DNA of 64,000 bases. Source: Hortaea werneckii. Taxonomy: Eukaryota; Ascomycota; Dothideomycetes; Mycosphaerellales; Teratosphaeriaceae. Below are positions 20,201 through 31,250 of the stretch, piece after piece. The notes below the pieces were generated by a model. It worked only from the letters and a program-made list of their open reading frames with translations, was not told the DNA's origin and searched no databases. A program made the translations under genes and the position numbers. The stretch lies in NCBI GenBank assembly GCA_037044905.1, contig JBAOKB010000173.1, forward strand, positions 496,001 to 560,000, given 5' to 3'. Within the stretch, counting starts at the first letter, position 1. Each line of letters starts with the position of its first letter.

Positions 20201-23200
20201 ATGGGGGAAAGCCGTGCTTGCTGCCGCCAGCTCAATCTTGACCCGAATCTTTTCTACACCTTGACAGTACAAGATCATGCAGATGGTGGCCAAGAAGGAC
20301 TGTCATACATCCATTACTGCATGACGAGGAAAGACAGTGCGGATCACGGAAACAGCGGAAGTCCATTGCTTTCGAACTCAGACGACATCAAAGCAATGGA
20401 GGTTCTTGAAAAGATTCACGAGAGACACATGAAGAGCAAAGAGAGCCTTATTGGGACACTCAGGCAAGAAGACAGGTTTGCGGCAGATGAATATCGGGGG
20501 AAGATGGTGGCAAAAATGCGTTCAGCCCAAGCTCAACGCGAAATGGGCCATGTTTCTTTCTTTGAAGAACACGATCTCCTCGTGACATCGAAAGATCCAG
20601 CTGATGATTTGTTCATGCATACTTCAAACGAGGATGGAGCTTCGTGGCAGCCTTATTCGGTCGCCTCATCCGAAACCTCCGCCTCATCAAATGCTCGATC
20701 CAGCAGAGATGACCGCGTGAGTTTCGACAAGGGACACCGTTTCGAGAGGCCATGTCGAAATAACGCAAGCGAAAATCTCAAAGCTCAACTTTCTAAATCG
20801 CATGGTGTTCCCGCCGAAAACGGCGAATTACGTAAGTGCAGCGTAGAAGTGGGTTATGTTAAGGAATCGCATCTTGAAAAGGGAGCTTGCCCCGTTCGGC
20901 CGCCACCGCTGCAAGAAGCGTCCACTATAAGCATGGAGGATCATGCAGCACAAAGAACAGTCACAAGTGAAGATATTCCAGCAATGGGGTTAGAATTGGA
21001 GGAGCTTCAGCATGCAGCAGAGGAGGATTGCGAAACGGGGTCTGGAAAAGGATTTGCAAAGATCGTCGAAAGGTTCAAGAGCCTTCATCCAGACGAGAAC
21101 GGAGTTGACGCAGATGATGGCTCTGATTCTCCCAACTCAAGGCTATTGAATCTTAGAAACTATGAAAGGTGTATTAAAGATAATCAAGTGAAATCAGAGC
21201 CCGGCCAAAGCGTTGACCACCGACTTGCCGAGAGGACTCATGAGTGCAGTGGTGCCATGGACGTCGACTATATCCCCACCGTGCATCGGCCTGCTCATTA
21301 TGCGACACCGGGGCATCACGAAGGTGCATTTACTAGATTTTCAACAGCAACACAAGATTGGTACATGGAGAAGAATGAGGGAACACATCCGAAATTTACA
21401 GACCCTATTAAAAGAGTGCGTCATATGAGAAATCAAGATTTCGTTTCGGACAAGATCGCAAAGTATGACTTTACTCCAAATGAATATGTGGAGCTCCCAA
21501 AGCTGGATTTTCAGGAATCTTTCTTTGAGAAAATATGGGACGCATCGTTACTTGACCTTCCAGCGGATATGGCAAGACCCCCTCGTAGACCATCAAAGAG
21601 ACGCGAGAATTTGCTACCTTGGTACAATCTTGACCGACACTATGCCCCGCAAAGTACAAGGGAAGCCAAGAGTAGTCTACAAGAAGCACGTTCCAGCTCC
21701 GTGGTGAATCGTTGGAAGGGAGTGGACCTGGCGAGCCAAATGAAAGTTCTCTCCAGACCCTCGTCTTTGACCATTGTGATCAAAGGCGTCGCGGATCTTC
21801 CCATTGCAACGGAAGCATGTGAAAATGGCAAAGCAGGTGTTGTTGCCATTGAGCACGAGCGTATCGAGGAGAATATGCAACATCGATTCTCTGCGGAAGA
21901 TTTCAAACGAGCTCATCCATGCTTAGTCATCGTGTATAAGACATGTGAATTGAAAAACGGTACTATAAGACTCCAATCGGATAGAGTCGCACAATGTAAT
22001 GACGTGATAGGACCTGATAACTTGCTGGAGACTACATTGGATCGCATATTGTCTTATGTACAGGCAGAAAAGTGGGAGTCTCTAAGAACGATCGTGGTGG
22101 CGCGAAACAGCACTCTTTTGTCTGTGGGCCAAGGACTCGACTTGCCGAACTTGACCCTTGTGAAGGGTGTTGACCCGACCTATAGCCATTTGCCGGACCT
22201 TGTCCGAAGCAGACTACTTCTTGTTAGGATGATCTTTCATTCGCTGCGGCCGAGCTCTAGGAAATCATCGCCCGTCGAGATCAACTTCCTTGGCCATAAC
22301 CCTCCTGGAAATCGGCTGACGCCGGATGAACTTCTCGATTACGATGCGAACTCGTATGAGTACCGACCACATGCGAATTATGCCGCCTTCAGGTTCTTGA
22401 CCAGCATGTATCCGTTTAGTACTGAGCGAATTATTTCAAACGTCCGGAACCCATTGTATCTTAACCAAAGACCTAAGCACGATTTGAAGTTGGCCCAAAG
22501 CTACGCTTTAGCCGTGATGCTCGAGACATTTCGGCCGAATTGTCTGGAAGCCATTGAACTAGTCCGACAAGAAGACACCATTCGCCCCTTCAGACAGGCG
22601 TCTCCGACTCTTATTATCATACTTCCGGAACCTCCTTACTGGGCGAGCGAGGCTGCATCGACATTTGTGGAAAAGAGTGATAGCACTCTGAAGGACTTCA
22701 ATCGGTCCCCGAGTCATGACCGTCAAATGTCTACAAGTGATTATATCTGGAAAGAGGTAATGAGCGAGTGGCAAAACTTCTATCAAGGTCTTGAACCCAA
22801 AGTTGCTCCTACAGTAATTATCGCAGCAAAATCCGAGAAGTTCGGACTTGGATATGCATTCCGGCTTCAGAAGTCGCGTGTTAATGTGAAGGAAGTGTTG
22901 AAGATGTTTCAAGGCCATCCATGGGTCAACATCGTTATCCTTTCGGAGCACAGCCATGACATTGTGCAACAATATGAGACGGGAATAACAAATGGCAGAA
23001 TAAGGCCTTCAGAAGACAGAAGAATTATGCCGAAACGGGTGACACTTGTATCAACAACGCTGGAGACGACCAATAGGCCGTTGAGGGACCTGCTGTCGAA
23101 GGGCATGAACTTCACGGAACAGTGTCTCGCACTGGCGGTTAGTAATGATTCAGCGACCATGGTAATCGCAGTATCTGCAAGAGAGTATTACTGCCTTCAG

Positions 23201-23368
23201 AGTTTGAGGAAAGACCCCTCTGGGACTTTTTGGACTTTTGACGTGTCGTCGAAAACCAACTCAATCTTGAAGGAGTTTTTTTCGCAGAAGCTCGGGATCA
23301 GCAGCATTCAGCGTTCCGAGATTGAACTGGCGTTAAAAATATTTCATCTATTAGTGCCCCAAGTCTAA
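20201..23368 (+). CDS. Very long orphan ORF, 1055 codons
   Basis: Uninterrupted from the ATG at 20201 to the stop at 23366-23368 with no intron needed. I recognise no domain. Residues about 1-300 are hydrophilic and low-complexity, with a Ser-rich stretch (SSETSASSNARSS) and acidic helices; about 400-520 is basic. From about 520 to the end the sequence looks globular, with alternating beta/helix patterns such as SLTIVIKGVADLPI, PCLVIVYKTCEL and TLIIILPEPPYW. The C-terminus is LALKIFHLLVPQV. An AT-rich island lies directly downstream. It could be a fast-evolving accessory gene or a protein of an unrecognised element. Confidence 0.7.
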   Translation: MGESRACCRQLNLDPNLFYTLTVQDHADGGQEGLSYIHYCMTRKDSADHGNSGSPLLSNSDDIKAMEVLEKIHERHMKSKESLIGTLRQEDRFAADEYRGKMVAKMRSAQAQREMGHVSFFEEHDLLVTSKDPADDLFMHTSNEDGASWQPYSVASSETSASSNARSSRDDRVSFDKGHRFERPCRNNASENLKAQLSKSHGVPAENGELRKCSVEVGYVKESHLEKGACPVRPPPLQEASTISMEDHAAQRTVTSEDIPAMGLELEELQHAAEEDCETGSGKGFAKIVERFKSLHPDENGVDADDGSDSPNSRLLNLRNYERCIKDNQVKSEPGQSVDHRLAERTHECSGAMDVDYIPTVHRPAHYATPGHHEGAFTRFSTATQDWYMEKNEGTHPKFTDPIKRVRHMRNQDFVSDKIAKYDFTPNEYVELPKLDFQESFFEKIWDASLLDLPADMARPPRRPSKRRENLLPWYNLDRHYAPQSTREAKSSLQEARSSSVVNRWKGVDLASQMKVLSRPSSLTIVIKGVADLPIATEACENGKAGVVAIEHERIEENMQHRFSAEDFKRAHPCLVIVYKTCELKNGTIRLQSDRVAQCNDVIGPDNLLETTLDRILSYVQAEKWESLRTIVVARNSTLLSVGQGLDLPNLTLVKGVDPTYSHLPDLVRSRLLLVRMIFHSLRPSSRKSSPVEINFLGHNPPGNRLTPDELLDYDANSYEYRPHANYAAFRFLTSMYPFSTERIISNVRNPLYLNQRPKHDLKLAQSYALAVMLETFRPNCLEAIELVRQEDTIRPFRQASPTLIIILPEPPYWASEAASTFVEKSDSTLKDFNRSPSHDRQMSTSDYIWKEVMSEWQNFYQGLEPKVAPTVIIAAKSEKFGLGYAFRLQKSRVNVKEVLKMFQGHPWVNIVILSEHSHDIVQQYETGITNGRIRPSEDRRIMPKRVTLVSTTLETTNRPLRDLLSKGMNFTEQCLALAVSNDSATMVIAVSAREYYCLQSLRKDPSGTFWTFDVSSKTNSILKEFFSQKLGISSIQRSEIELALKIFHLLVPQV

Positions 23369-24089
23369 GCGAGCTTCCTATAACACGGCTAGACGGACCC
23401 GAAGGGCTAAAGGGACACCCAATACTAACTAGAATAATGTCCTCCAACGGCAACTAGGCAACCGGAAGCAGGTCACAGCAATTAAGGCAATTAAGGCAAT
23501 TAACTCTAAATATTAGGCTATCTTATTATTTATTATCTTCGACGGCAAGGTTCATTATATTACCTTATACTAGAGAATTGCTATAAGCGGGAGTAGATCT
23601 AACACTTCTATAAGAGTACTTAGTATTGTAAGGACAAATAGAGTTTGCTCTTAATAGATGTAGCAGCTATTAAACAGCTTAATTTAGAGATTTCTACCTT
23701 TAGAGCTATTTTCTATAGAGTTATTTTCTAACTCTATCTATGCCTACTTATACATCTTTCCTTCGCTAGCCTTTTAAATGTTATTAAAGTCCTATAGCCG
23801 AGGCCTAGTTAAGATGTGCTCTATTCTTCTTCCCAAAGTACTACATATGTTTCGCTAGTAGAAGGAGCGGTATAGTATAGTATACTAGCATAGGATAATA
23901 ACATAGAAAGCCGTGCTATTACGTAGAGACTAGTTAGCTATCTGCATTTTTTTTCTCTAGTCTACATTCTTATCCTTTTCTGGACTTATTATAAAATAGA
24001 AACTCACTATTCTTAAGAGCCTACAATGAATGTTTCTCGTAACTAAGGGATTAAAAGATTAATAAAAGACGCTAAACGGAGTAAGACAT
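23369..24089. other. AT- and TpA-rich island, RIP-like
   Basis: Low-GC sequence rich in TA steps (for example tatagtatagtatactagc near 23872), with three short repeats of caattaagg near 23480-23505. It has no long frames. Such composition fits an old repeat mutated by repeat-induced point mutation, lying between the orphan ORF and the coiled-coil gene. Confidence 0.55.
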
Positions 24090-24995
24090 CTACTCTTTTG
24101 GCTTTATCTTTTTGTTCTTACGTTTTTCTTTTTCTATCTTATCCTGATCATGTTGGTAGTTACTAAAATGCTCGCGCTGCTTTCGTTCGCGTGTTGATCT
24201 TTTTGGTGCTACAGTCTCTAGCGCATCTAATCTTCTCTTTGCTCCTTGAGACCCAGCTTTGGTAAACGGAGCATCCTTGTTAGGTTGAGAGCTACCATTT
24301 CTCGGCTGCATTTGTTGAATGTTGTTAGAGGATAGATGTAGACTCTCTAGGCTTTCGCTCCCTTTGCTCTGCGCCCTTTTCGAGGCTTTTCCCCCAATGT
24401 ATTGGCTCGGGTCTCCATGCTCGGACGAAGAATTGCTTCCTATGTCGCTGAAATCTGGAATACTACTTCTATCGCTTTTCTTGTGCAACTCGTCCTCGCT
24501 AATTTCATCGCTTTCTTCCTGCCCTTCCCCGAAATGTGGAGGCGTCAGAATCTCTGACTCTATACTCTTGTCAGAAAGTGTCTTTGATCGAGGCCGGCTG
24601 GGGTTCTTGAAAGACGTTTCGTGCAACTCTGATGTCTCCCTAGAACTTAGTAGATTTTGGCAGCGTTTTACTAAATCTTGACGCTTCTCTTGCCGTTGCT
24701 TTCTTTGACGTATCTGCTTCTCCTCTTGCTTCTTTGAAAATTGTTCGAATTTCGCTTCCCAAAGATTTTTGATTTCATCTAGAGATTCGAATAACTCGGT
24801 TTTCAAATTATCAATCCCCTTGCGCTGGTCATCCAGCTCAGGGGCTTCAATTTCTTCTTCTTTCAGACATTGCACAATGTCAGCCGTCAATTCTTTGTAG
24901 CTCTCGGAATGTCGCTTTGGGCAAGGGGTTCTTGAAATGGCATCATGAACGTATTCTAAGTAGAGAAGACTCCTTTTGCACTCCTCTTCCTCCAT
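24090..24995 (-). CDS. Charged coiled-coil protein, unknown
   Basis: 301 residues from the ATG at 24995-24993 (MEEEECKRSLLYLEYVHDA). Residues about 35-115 form a strongly charged helix (DNLKTELFESLDEIKNLWEA followed by KKQEEKQIRQRKQRQEKRQ). A Ser/Glu-rich disordered region follows, then a basic C-terminus (KRRLDALETVAPKRSTRERK; KEKRKNKKIKPKE) that looks like nuclear localisation signals. No family recognised. It shares AT-rich composition and general style, but no clear alignment, with the dispersed A/B/C family nearby. Confidence 0.55.
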   Translation of the reverse strand: MEEEECKRSLLYLEYVHDAISRTPCPKRHSESYKELTADIVQCLKEEEIEAPELDDQRKGIDNLKTELFESLDEIKNLWEAKFEQFSKKQEEKQIRQRKQRQEKRQDLVKRCQNLLSSRETSELHETSFKNPSRPRSKTLSDKSIESEILTPPHFGEGQEESDEISEDELHKKSDRSSIPDFSDIGSNSSSEHGDPSQYIGGKASKRAQSKGSESLESLHLSSNNIQQMQPRNGSSQPNKDAPFTKAGSQGAKRRLDALETVAPKRSTRERKQREHFSNYQHDQDKIEKEKRKNKKIKPKE

Positions 24996-26746
24996 TGCAA
25001 GAGCAAGAGAATCGGTTGCGTCCCTGGGAAGCGTCTAGACGAAGCTTTATGTCGAACTAAAGAATCGGATTTCAGGTTACGATATCCCCCTATTCTCTTA
25101 TGCAATGTTTGTGATTTCGTCTTACCTCATGTGCGAAAGTTTGCGCTGTAGAGTGAAACCTTTACCAAGGTTCCTAAGAACATAGCCGCTGATTATTGGA
25201 CTTTGCTTGAAAGGCCACAATGATTTTTTGTTAGGGCAATAAATGAGATCTTCTTGTAGAGACGCTCGAATCTGCCGCGGATTTTGAGTAGTCCGACTTC
25301 TCATCACTCTAGCGACATGCATGAAAAAGGCGGGTCGAAAGACCCCTGTAATCAAGAAAGCGACGAAGATACCGACTATTCGAGCTCAAGTAGCTTCCAG
25401 AGTTCGGCGACTGGCGTTGGGCCCAGAAGAAACGACAAAGGCAAGCATATTAGTAGTAACGGTTCTGCTAGGTCAGGCAAGCGCGAAACCAAGGAATTCT
25501 AAGCCTTGCTTTCCTTACAATGGTCATGGAGCGGCAAGTGCAAAACGATAAGGGAGGGGGAACTAGATCATTCATCTTTCAAGACCGACTTGTATCTTCG
25601 GCATCTGCTACATTGAGTACAATCGAGCCTCCGGTATCCAATCCACGTTCTGGGTTAGTCGGCCACTTTGACGATGAAACGAACCACGCGATTGACCCCA
25701 GAACACGAACGATGACAGCCGTAAGAGACCGCTGTTCGGGCATCGACCGAACGTGCAACGCATCAATTCTATTTCCCGATAGCAAATCCATAATCTAGTA
25801 GACAGCATTCGATTGACAAATATAGGCGTACCATGGGAAACATCTTGTCCTTCTTCTCCTTGGAAGTCCGAAAGGCCTTGGAACTCGAAGTTGCCCTGGA
25901 ATAGGGCTGCCCTCCACTCCCTTTAACCCCCTTTGCCCTTCCCGTGCCCATCCCTACAGCATCACGTTACCATGTTTGGAAAGCAGGTGCTTTGGTTAGT
26001 GTGCGCACACAAGGGCGCCTTCTTCTCATTGCATAATGGTATATGGCACTCGCACCCGTAGTATCTGACACATAGCTGGCACTTGGTAATGAATTCCTTG
26101 AAAGGTGGCAAAGCCGCAGTATAGCTCTACCGATTTCTTACAGCTCAACAGCAGCATAGTAACTCCATAGAAGGCTGCAACCAGCCTCCATGTAAGCCAA
26201 ATAGATGCAAGGAGAACAGGACCTGTATACGTGCTGTGCGAAGGTTTACACCGAAACCATTTCGGAAGCTAATCCGCGCGCTCGAGATTACAAAAGCACA
26301 GTACTGCTGGCTCTTAGGTCAGCTGTCGAAGCCGATGTTTAGATTCGATAGATGCACGTATTCCTACATGCCTCGCAAGCTCGGCAACAAGATTTCGGAC
26401 TAGGGAGTAGTCAGCTGAAATCCCCGAACTAGCGCAGGCGCTTCAATTGGGGGGCCGCCCTCGTAAACCCCATTAACGATTCCTTATCTGGAAGGTCGTT
26501 TGCTGTCCACTACCATGTACAAAGAGTACGTGACAGCACAGAGTCGTTCGTCAAAAGACTCCCGCGGGTAGAATCACGCCGTGGGGACAAAAGCTTGAGT
26601 GACTTTGAAGAATCGACGGTACAGAGACCAGGTGTCGTAAGCATCGAGTGTACGCTTCACCTGTGTTCGAGAGTTACAATACGACCGACCATTCACAGCC
26701 ATTGCATGTTGCAGTTCCCTCGTGTTTCCTGGTATCAACTTGCCCA
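24996..26746. other. Intergenic, no recognised gene
   Basis: Short frames only. A segment near 26125-26165 (ttacagctcaacagcagcat) is similar to 29200-29235, suggesting an old shared repeat. Overlapping plus frames at 25284-25551 show Ser-rich low complexity. Confidence 0.4.
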
Positions 26747-27004
26747 ATGTCTGATCCCCCACCCCGCTCGGCTGTTGACTTAGAAGTTGACAGAGACAAG
26801 TACAATGATATTAGGCATGATGAAGGTTCGAAGAGCATCATGATATTGTACCGTCTTGACGGTACTCCAATGGCGGGAGATTCTCTAGCTCTCAAGCTCT
26901 GCGAAGAAAAGCCTGGGACCTTTTCCAACTACAGACGTCACGCTTATTACCCCTGGGTCGTGTTTCATGAGCTGTTCGGCCACCATACCGGCGCAAGGAC
27001 TTAA
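26747..27004 (+). pseudogene. Peptidase M49 (dipeptidyl peptidase III)-like fragment
   Basis: An 85-codon frame from the ATG at 26747. It contains DKYNDIRHDEGSKSIMI, resembling the DPP III block N-Y-D-D-I-R-x-x-E-G-F-K-N, and VVFHELFGHHTG, which retains the HExxGH zinc motif of M49 enzymes. The stop comes right after the motif, where the family continues with Gly-Lys and a second metal-binding Glu further on. Too short to be an active enzyme, so a remnant or a drastically reduced derivative. Moderate certainty on family. Confidence 0.4.
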
Positions 27005-27484
27005 TGTCTGCGACAAACTTGCCCGTCTCGTCTTGCCATTTGGCTTGTGGCTGCGGACGCCAGCAACGCTCCCACCGACGCCAATTGAGCCGCAACTTGT
27101 CTCCCAACAACTAAATCCCCATCGTCTGCGAACAATTGGTGGCGCCGTATTAGCACACATGAACATCCAAATTTGGGTGGGGATGGTGTGATAAGGACTG
27201 CCTTAACCTCAAAATATGCAAATAGTAGTCTGTTGCTATAGTACACGTCGAAGACTAGAAATGCCAGGGGCAGGACTTAGGATAATGATGTTGTTAGTAA
27301 TACTAGTCCAGAAACACCACAGAGCAGAGTCACGGTTTCAACACTCAAAACATCAAATGGAGAACCAACGAATCTACAGTCTTTAGCTTCTTTACGTTCC
27401 GTAGCTTAACGTTCAAGTCCCCATAAGCGTTCTCAAAGTCGCTCCTGCTCTAGATGAATGCCATAGTCGAAGGATCTGCTATCG
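27005..27484. other. Intergenic, nothing recognised
   Basis: No coding signal beyond short shadows; marks the transition to AT-richer sequence around copy C. Confidence 0.4.
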
Positions 27485-28663
27485 TTACCAAGAGAAGTAT
27501 AGTCCATTCCGGGCACACAGGTTCAATAAATGACTAGCTTGTTCCATGCGAGCACCTGATCCCTGCAAAAATGCTCCTATTATTAAGTCTTCTGCGCTTT
27601 GTTCTTTTTTCTCCTTTAAATTCCGGTTCATTACTCCAAGGCATGACGAGATTTTATTAACTTGGAGGCTTGACGGGCGGGCGTCATACCAGACACGTTC
27701 ACATTCCTTTTTAAGTATTTTAACTTGCTCCGGTCTCCACTCATGTAAAGATTTTTTTTTCTTGGACACATATCCTAGTATGCTTGTGGGGTTGCAGTGC
27801 GTTTTGATGCTGTTGTGTATGTTTTTAGCTTTGGTTGAATGATGATATTTAGCGTCAATAAAAGCCTTCAGATTGTTAAACACATCTCCTTCATAGCGCT
27901 TTCTTAACTTTTTGTATTCATCTTCGTCTTGACAGTGTCTCCACGCACTATAAACGCTAGAAATCGCACTCGTACATGACATCGGGGTCTTCTTTTTTCG
28001 ATCTCTAAGCGTATGCCTTTTTCTCTCCCATGTTTCAAGTTCAGAAAGGATAACGTAGCTAGCTTCTTTGCTTAGGGCAAATTTATGCTCTTGATCGTTC
28101 GAGTTATCTTGTGTAGGTTTCTTGCGCAAAGCTTGCTTGCTAACAGACGCTGTTACTCCTCGATTGCCGAGTTCATCTTGCTCATCTGAAGACAATGCTT
28201 TATTATGCTCCTAATCACCTGACTAGTAATCGCTATCGACTTCTCGGCCGCGTAGATCGTCTTGTCTTTTGTTTTTCTGACTACTAGTAGGTTTCTTGCG
28301 CGATGCTGGCTTGCTAACAGAAGCTGTTACTCCTCGATTGCCGAGTTTATCTTGCTCATCGGAAGAGTATGCTTCATTAATCTCCTCATTACCGGAATAG
28401 TAATCGCTATGGACGTCATGGTCGCGTAGCTCGCCTTGTATGTTGACTTTCTGACTACTAGGGAGACTTTCTGGGTCTTCTTCTTCTTCCTGAATACTCT
28501 GGCGACGCATTAGCCTCTTTGATCTTCTGTTTGAGTTTGATACTTGAGTCTCAGAATTGGAAGATCCAATTGTGCTACTTCCTTGACCCTTTCTATTCTC
28601 TTCTCTCATGCTCAATGGGCTTCGCGAGCTACCTAAGCTTGCTTGTGTCTTTTTAAGTGCCAT
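27485..28663 (-). pseudogene. Charged protein, dispersed family copy C, with two in-frame TAG stops
   Basis: One 393-codon frame from ATG 28663 (MALKKTQASLGSSRSPL) to 27485, interrupted only by TAG at 28225-28223 and TAG at 28213-28211, four codons apart. An internal tandem duplication (unit around SSDEQDxLGNRGVTASVSK) shows the unmutated forms: the aligned codons there are TAT and GAG. After the repeats comes the family block FALSKEASYVILSELETWE, a conserved helical core (SAWRHCQDEDEYKKLRKRY) and a C-terminal tail with LHEWRPEQVKILKKE. The core aligns with copy B (TTFRDIQRYDDYKEFRKKK). No known domain. The changes are transversions, so not typical RIP. Confidence 0.55.
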
Positions 28664-29110
28664 TCTTCACGCTCGTCAATCTCTGGGGGTTTAGAAAAAT
28701 GTTAACTCAGCTTTTAAAACGCTCATATGAATCGCGAGTTACATAATACTATGGTGTTATGCGGTATGGCTTAGCGGTATACCTTACGAAGTTTTACATA
28801 GTACCCTGTAGCTTCTCTATTATGTCTTTCTTACTTCTGCTTAAGATCACTTTGCTAAGTTAAGTGTTCACTCGCTTTCTACTCCTACTCCTACTGTCAA
28901 GATTAGTTTCTTTCCTTCTTGCGCTTTACGAAGCTAAATTAAGCCTTTCCCCCAAAAGGGCTAATGCTTAAGTGCGGAATTACTATGTAGTGGATTGCAG
29001 AAGATTAAAGTCGCAAGCACGATAAAAAACCTCAAAAATCTGCTAGAGAATACTAATTTAACATCGCGAATAACACCTCTAGATCTTCGAAGCAGAGTTG
29101 CATAGATTTT
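28664..29110 (-). promoter_or_regulatory. 5' flank of copy C sharing blocks with copies A and B
   Basis: Upstream of the copy C start, short blocks recur in the same order as upstream of copy A: gttacataa, a ctta(c)g-aagttt-like block, ctactgtcaaga, and cctctag...tcttcgaagcag near 29080-29095. The conserved order suggests a common ancestral promoter or element backbone. Confidence 0.4.
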
Positions 29111-30694
29111 CTTTCGCAAATGCTTCATAAAGCGAAGAGCGGAGATCCACTGTGCTCTTAAGAGACTGCATAAAAAGCCACAGCACAGCCATATCTATTT
29201 ACTACAGCTCAATAGCAGTGTAGTGACTCCTGCTGTCAAAAGCGGAACCCGATGAGGGTCAATTGAATTAGGAGATGATGAAGAGACTGAGGACTCATGT
29301 AGGTATATGTGAACCTGGTAGGGGAGGATGTGGTTACCGCAGACGAGGCCTGCGTGTAACACGCGTACCTGGTTCGTATCGTGCCCTACGACTGCCAGCT
29401 CGCGCTGTTTTTTGCAGAAGGTTCTTGCCTCCGTGTTTATCGATGTCTTAATGCGTTCGGCCTCCGCCGCCTTCGTCATTATCGCATGCTATCACCATAC
29501 AACGAACTCGATGTGCTCCGTCTTTAACCACCCAACAACTATGGGCCTGGAATTTTCCTAGCGGCATGAGCGAGTCCGCTGGGAGGCCAGGTCCCTGCTC
29601 CGCTCACGACGGTCTTCCGGTTATGGGGACGGTTTGCCTCGCTCGAGCTCACCTGCACCCCAGCTTGCGGACCAGAAAGCCGACACGAGTTCGTGAAATC
29701 TTGGGAACAGTTCGAGATGGGCAAGCTGATGAGCAGCGGACACCTTAAGGAGGTAGGGTGAGACGACCGTGTATCGTGCCTTAGGCAAACAAGGGACCGT
29801 TTGAGAGTTGAGGATGGGAATGAAGAGGCTGCGCGCATCCAGATATGTTCCAGATTAATGACTTCTAAGTGCATTTTTAAGGTGGCCAGCCAATCAAATC
29901 CGGCCTAGTGAAGCTACTAGCAGAGGGAGCAGAACGTGTGCCCCCGGCTTTGCTCTGCCGCTCGACCCTTGGCGCTCGTAGATTGCCTGCACTTCTCGCG
30001 CAACAGGACGAAAGCGGTGTAGCGGGAAGAGATGGAGCTGCAGGCTAGTTGGGATTCGACGTCATTGCGCATGGCCTAGACTCTGCACCCTACAACGGAC
30101 CGACCCCAAGCGATAAGAAGCACGGGACCGCTCGCCATCGCAAAGGCACTGTGGCCGGCACAGACGTGGGCGGCCCTGAGACAGCGCGCGCGCACGAGAG
30201 CGCGCGCGTCGATCATCTTTTTTATTATACTGCGCCAGACTTGCTCCTGCATGCCTTCTTACCGACGATGATTAAGCTTCAACTTACCTTGACGAAACAA
30301 ATTTTTCCCCGACCAAAGGGTCAATTTTGGGTCGAAGACAGCGTTGTGTTGGCACAGAACTGCCTTGAGCTCGAAAATGGCAGAGAATGCTCTATTGCTA
30401 CAGCATAGGCCGAGGACCTGGAATGCGAAAGGCTACACTCATGATGGTAGTGTCCATAGTAATAGCTACTCATCCTGTAAGTTGTATATGTCAAAGGCTT
30501 TGTTCGCCTCGCTAGCTTAAGTCATGCGTGAAGTTGTTTGCTGCAGATATACTTCCACAGCTAAATCCGCCCGTGCCCCCTTTTTTTTTTTTATCAATCA
30601 TGAGAGCCTTTGCTAATTCAAGCAAGACAGGAAGACAGTGTGTGTACTACGGTAGCTTTTTGTACCAACCTGTCTGAAAGCATCGCCTCATCTC
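29111..30694. other. Intergenic between copies C and B
   Basis: No recognised gene. Holds a perfect 9-bp GC inverted repeat (arms in 30184-30193 and 30200-30208, loop about 6 nt) followed by a T run, and a T12 tract near 30580. The frames at 29539-29874 and 30049-30408 have no motif. Confidence 0.4.
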
Positions 30695-31250
30695 TCATAA
30701 GGTTCTGAGAAAAGTTTTGGTTTGTTCGCGGGGACGTCCTTGCATGGAATCCACGATTTGATGTTGTTCGAAAATCGAGTGTATGAGAGCGGCTTTTGTT
30801 ATGGGATGAATATCATTTTCAACAAAATCCTTTACTTCAGACGTCTTCTTCTTCTTCCGGAACTCCTTATAGTCATCATACCTTTGAATGTCTCTGAATG
30901 TAGTGAGAGCGCTGGAGAGACTATCTGTCAAGCGCCTCTTACCTTTCGCTTGGTTTTACCTCTTATCTCTTTCCTGGTATTCAGGACCATATTTCTCAAG
31001 CTCCTCATAGAGCATTTGCGCGACTTCTTTGGTAAGTGTGGTTCGATTGGCTTGACCATCTCTGCGGGCTCCTTGATTGTCTTGATTCTTCTCATCGACC
31101 CCTTCATTGTCTTGGTCAGTTTCATCGACTTCTTGATCGTCTTGATCACTTTCATTGTCTCCTCGATAGCCTTGATGCTTCGTGCCTTTTCCTCGCCCGG
31201 TCGATCTTTTGTCGAATTACGGAGCTGGATTCCTTGATTGATTTGATCCT
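30695..31250 (-). pseudogene. Charged protein, dispersed family copy B, degenerate
   Basis: Reads on the minus strand in the frame of copy A: acidic Asp/Gln repeats, then TKEVAQMLYEELEKYGPEY, and downstream ALTTFRDIQRYDDYKEFRKKK, ending FLRTL. It lacks the copy A start region, has TAA stops where copy A has Glu (near 31220) and Ser (near 30965), and ends earlier than copy C. The 123-codon frame in another register (30928-31296) is a shadow. A dead copy. Confidence 0.55.

Noticed and set aside
20201..23368. Orphan ORF as a transposon or viral polyprotein
   Set aside because: No reverse transcriptase, DDE, tyrosine recombinase, helicase or polymerase motif could be seen, and no terminal repeats.
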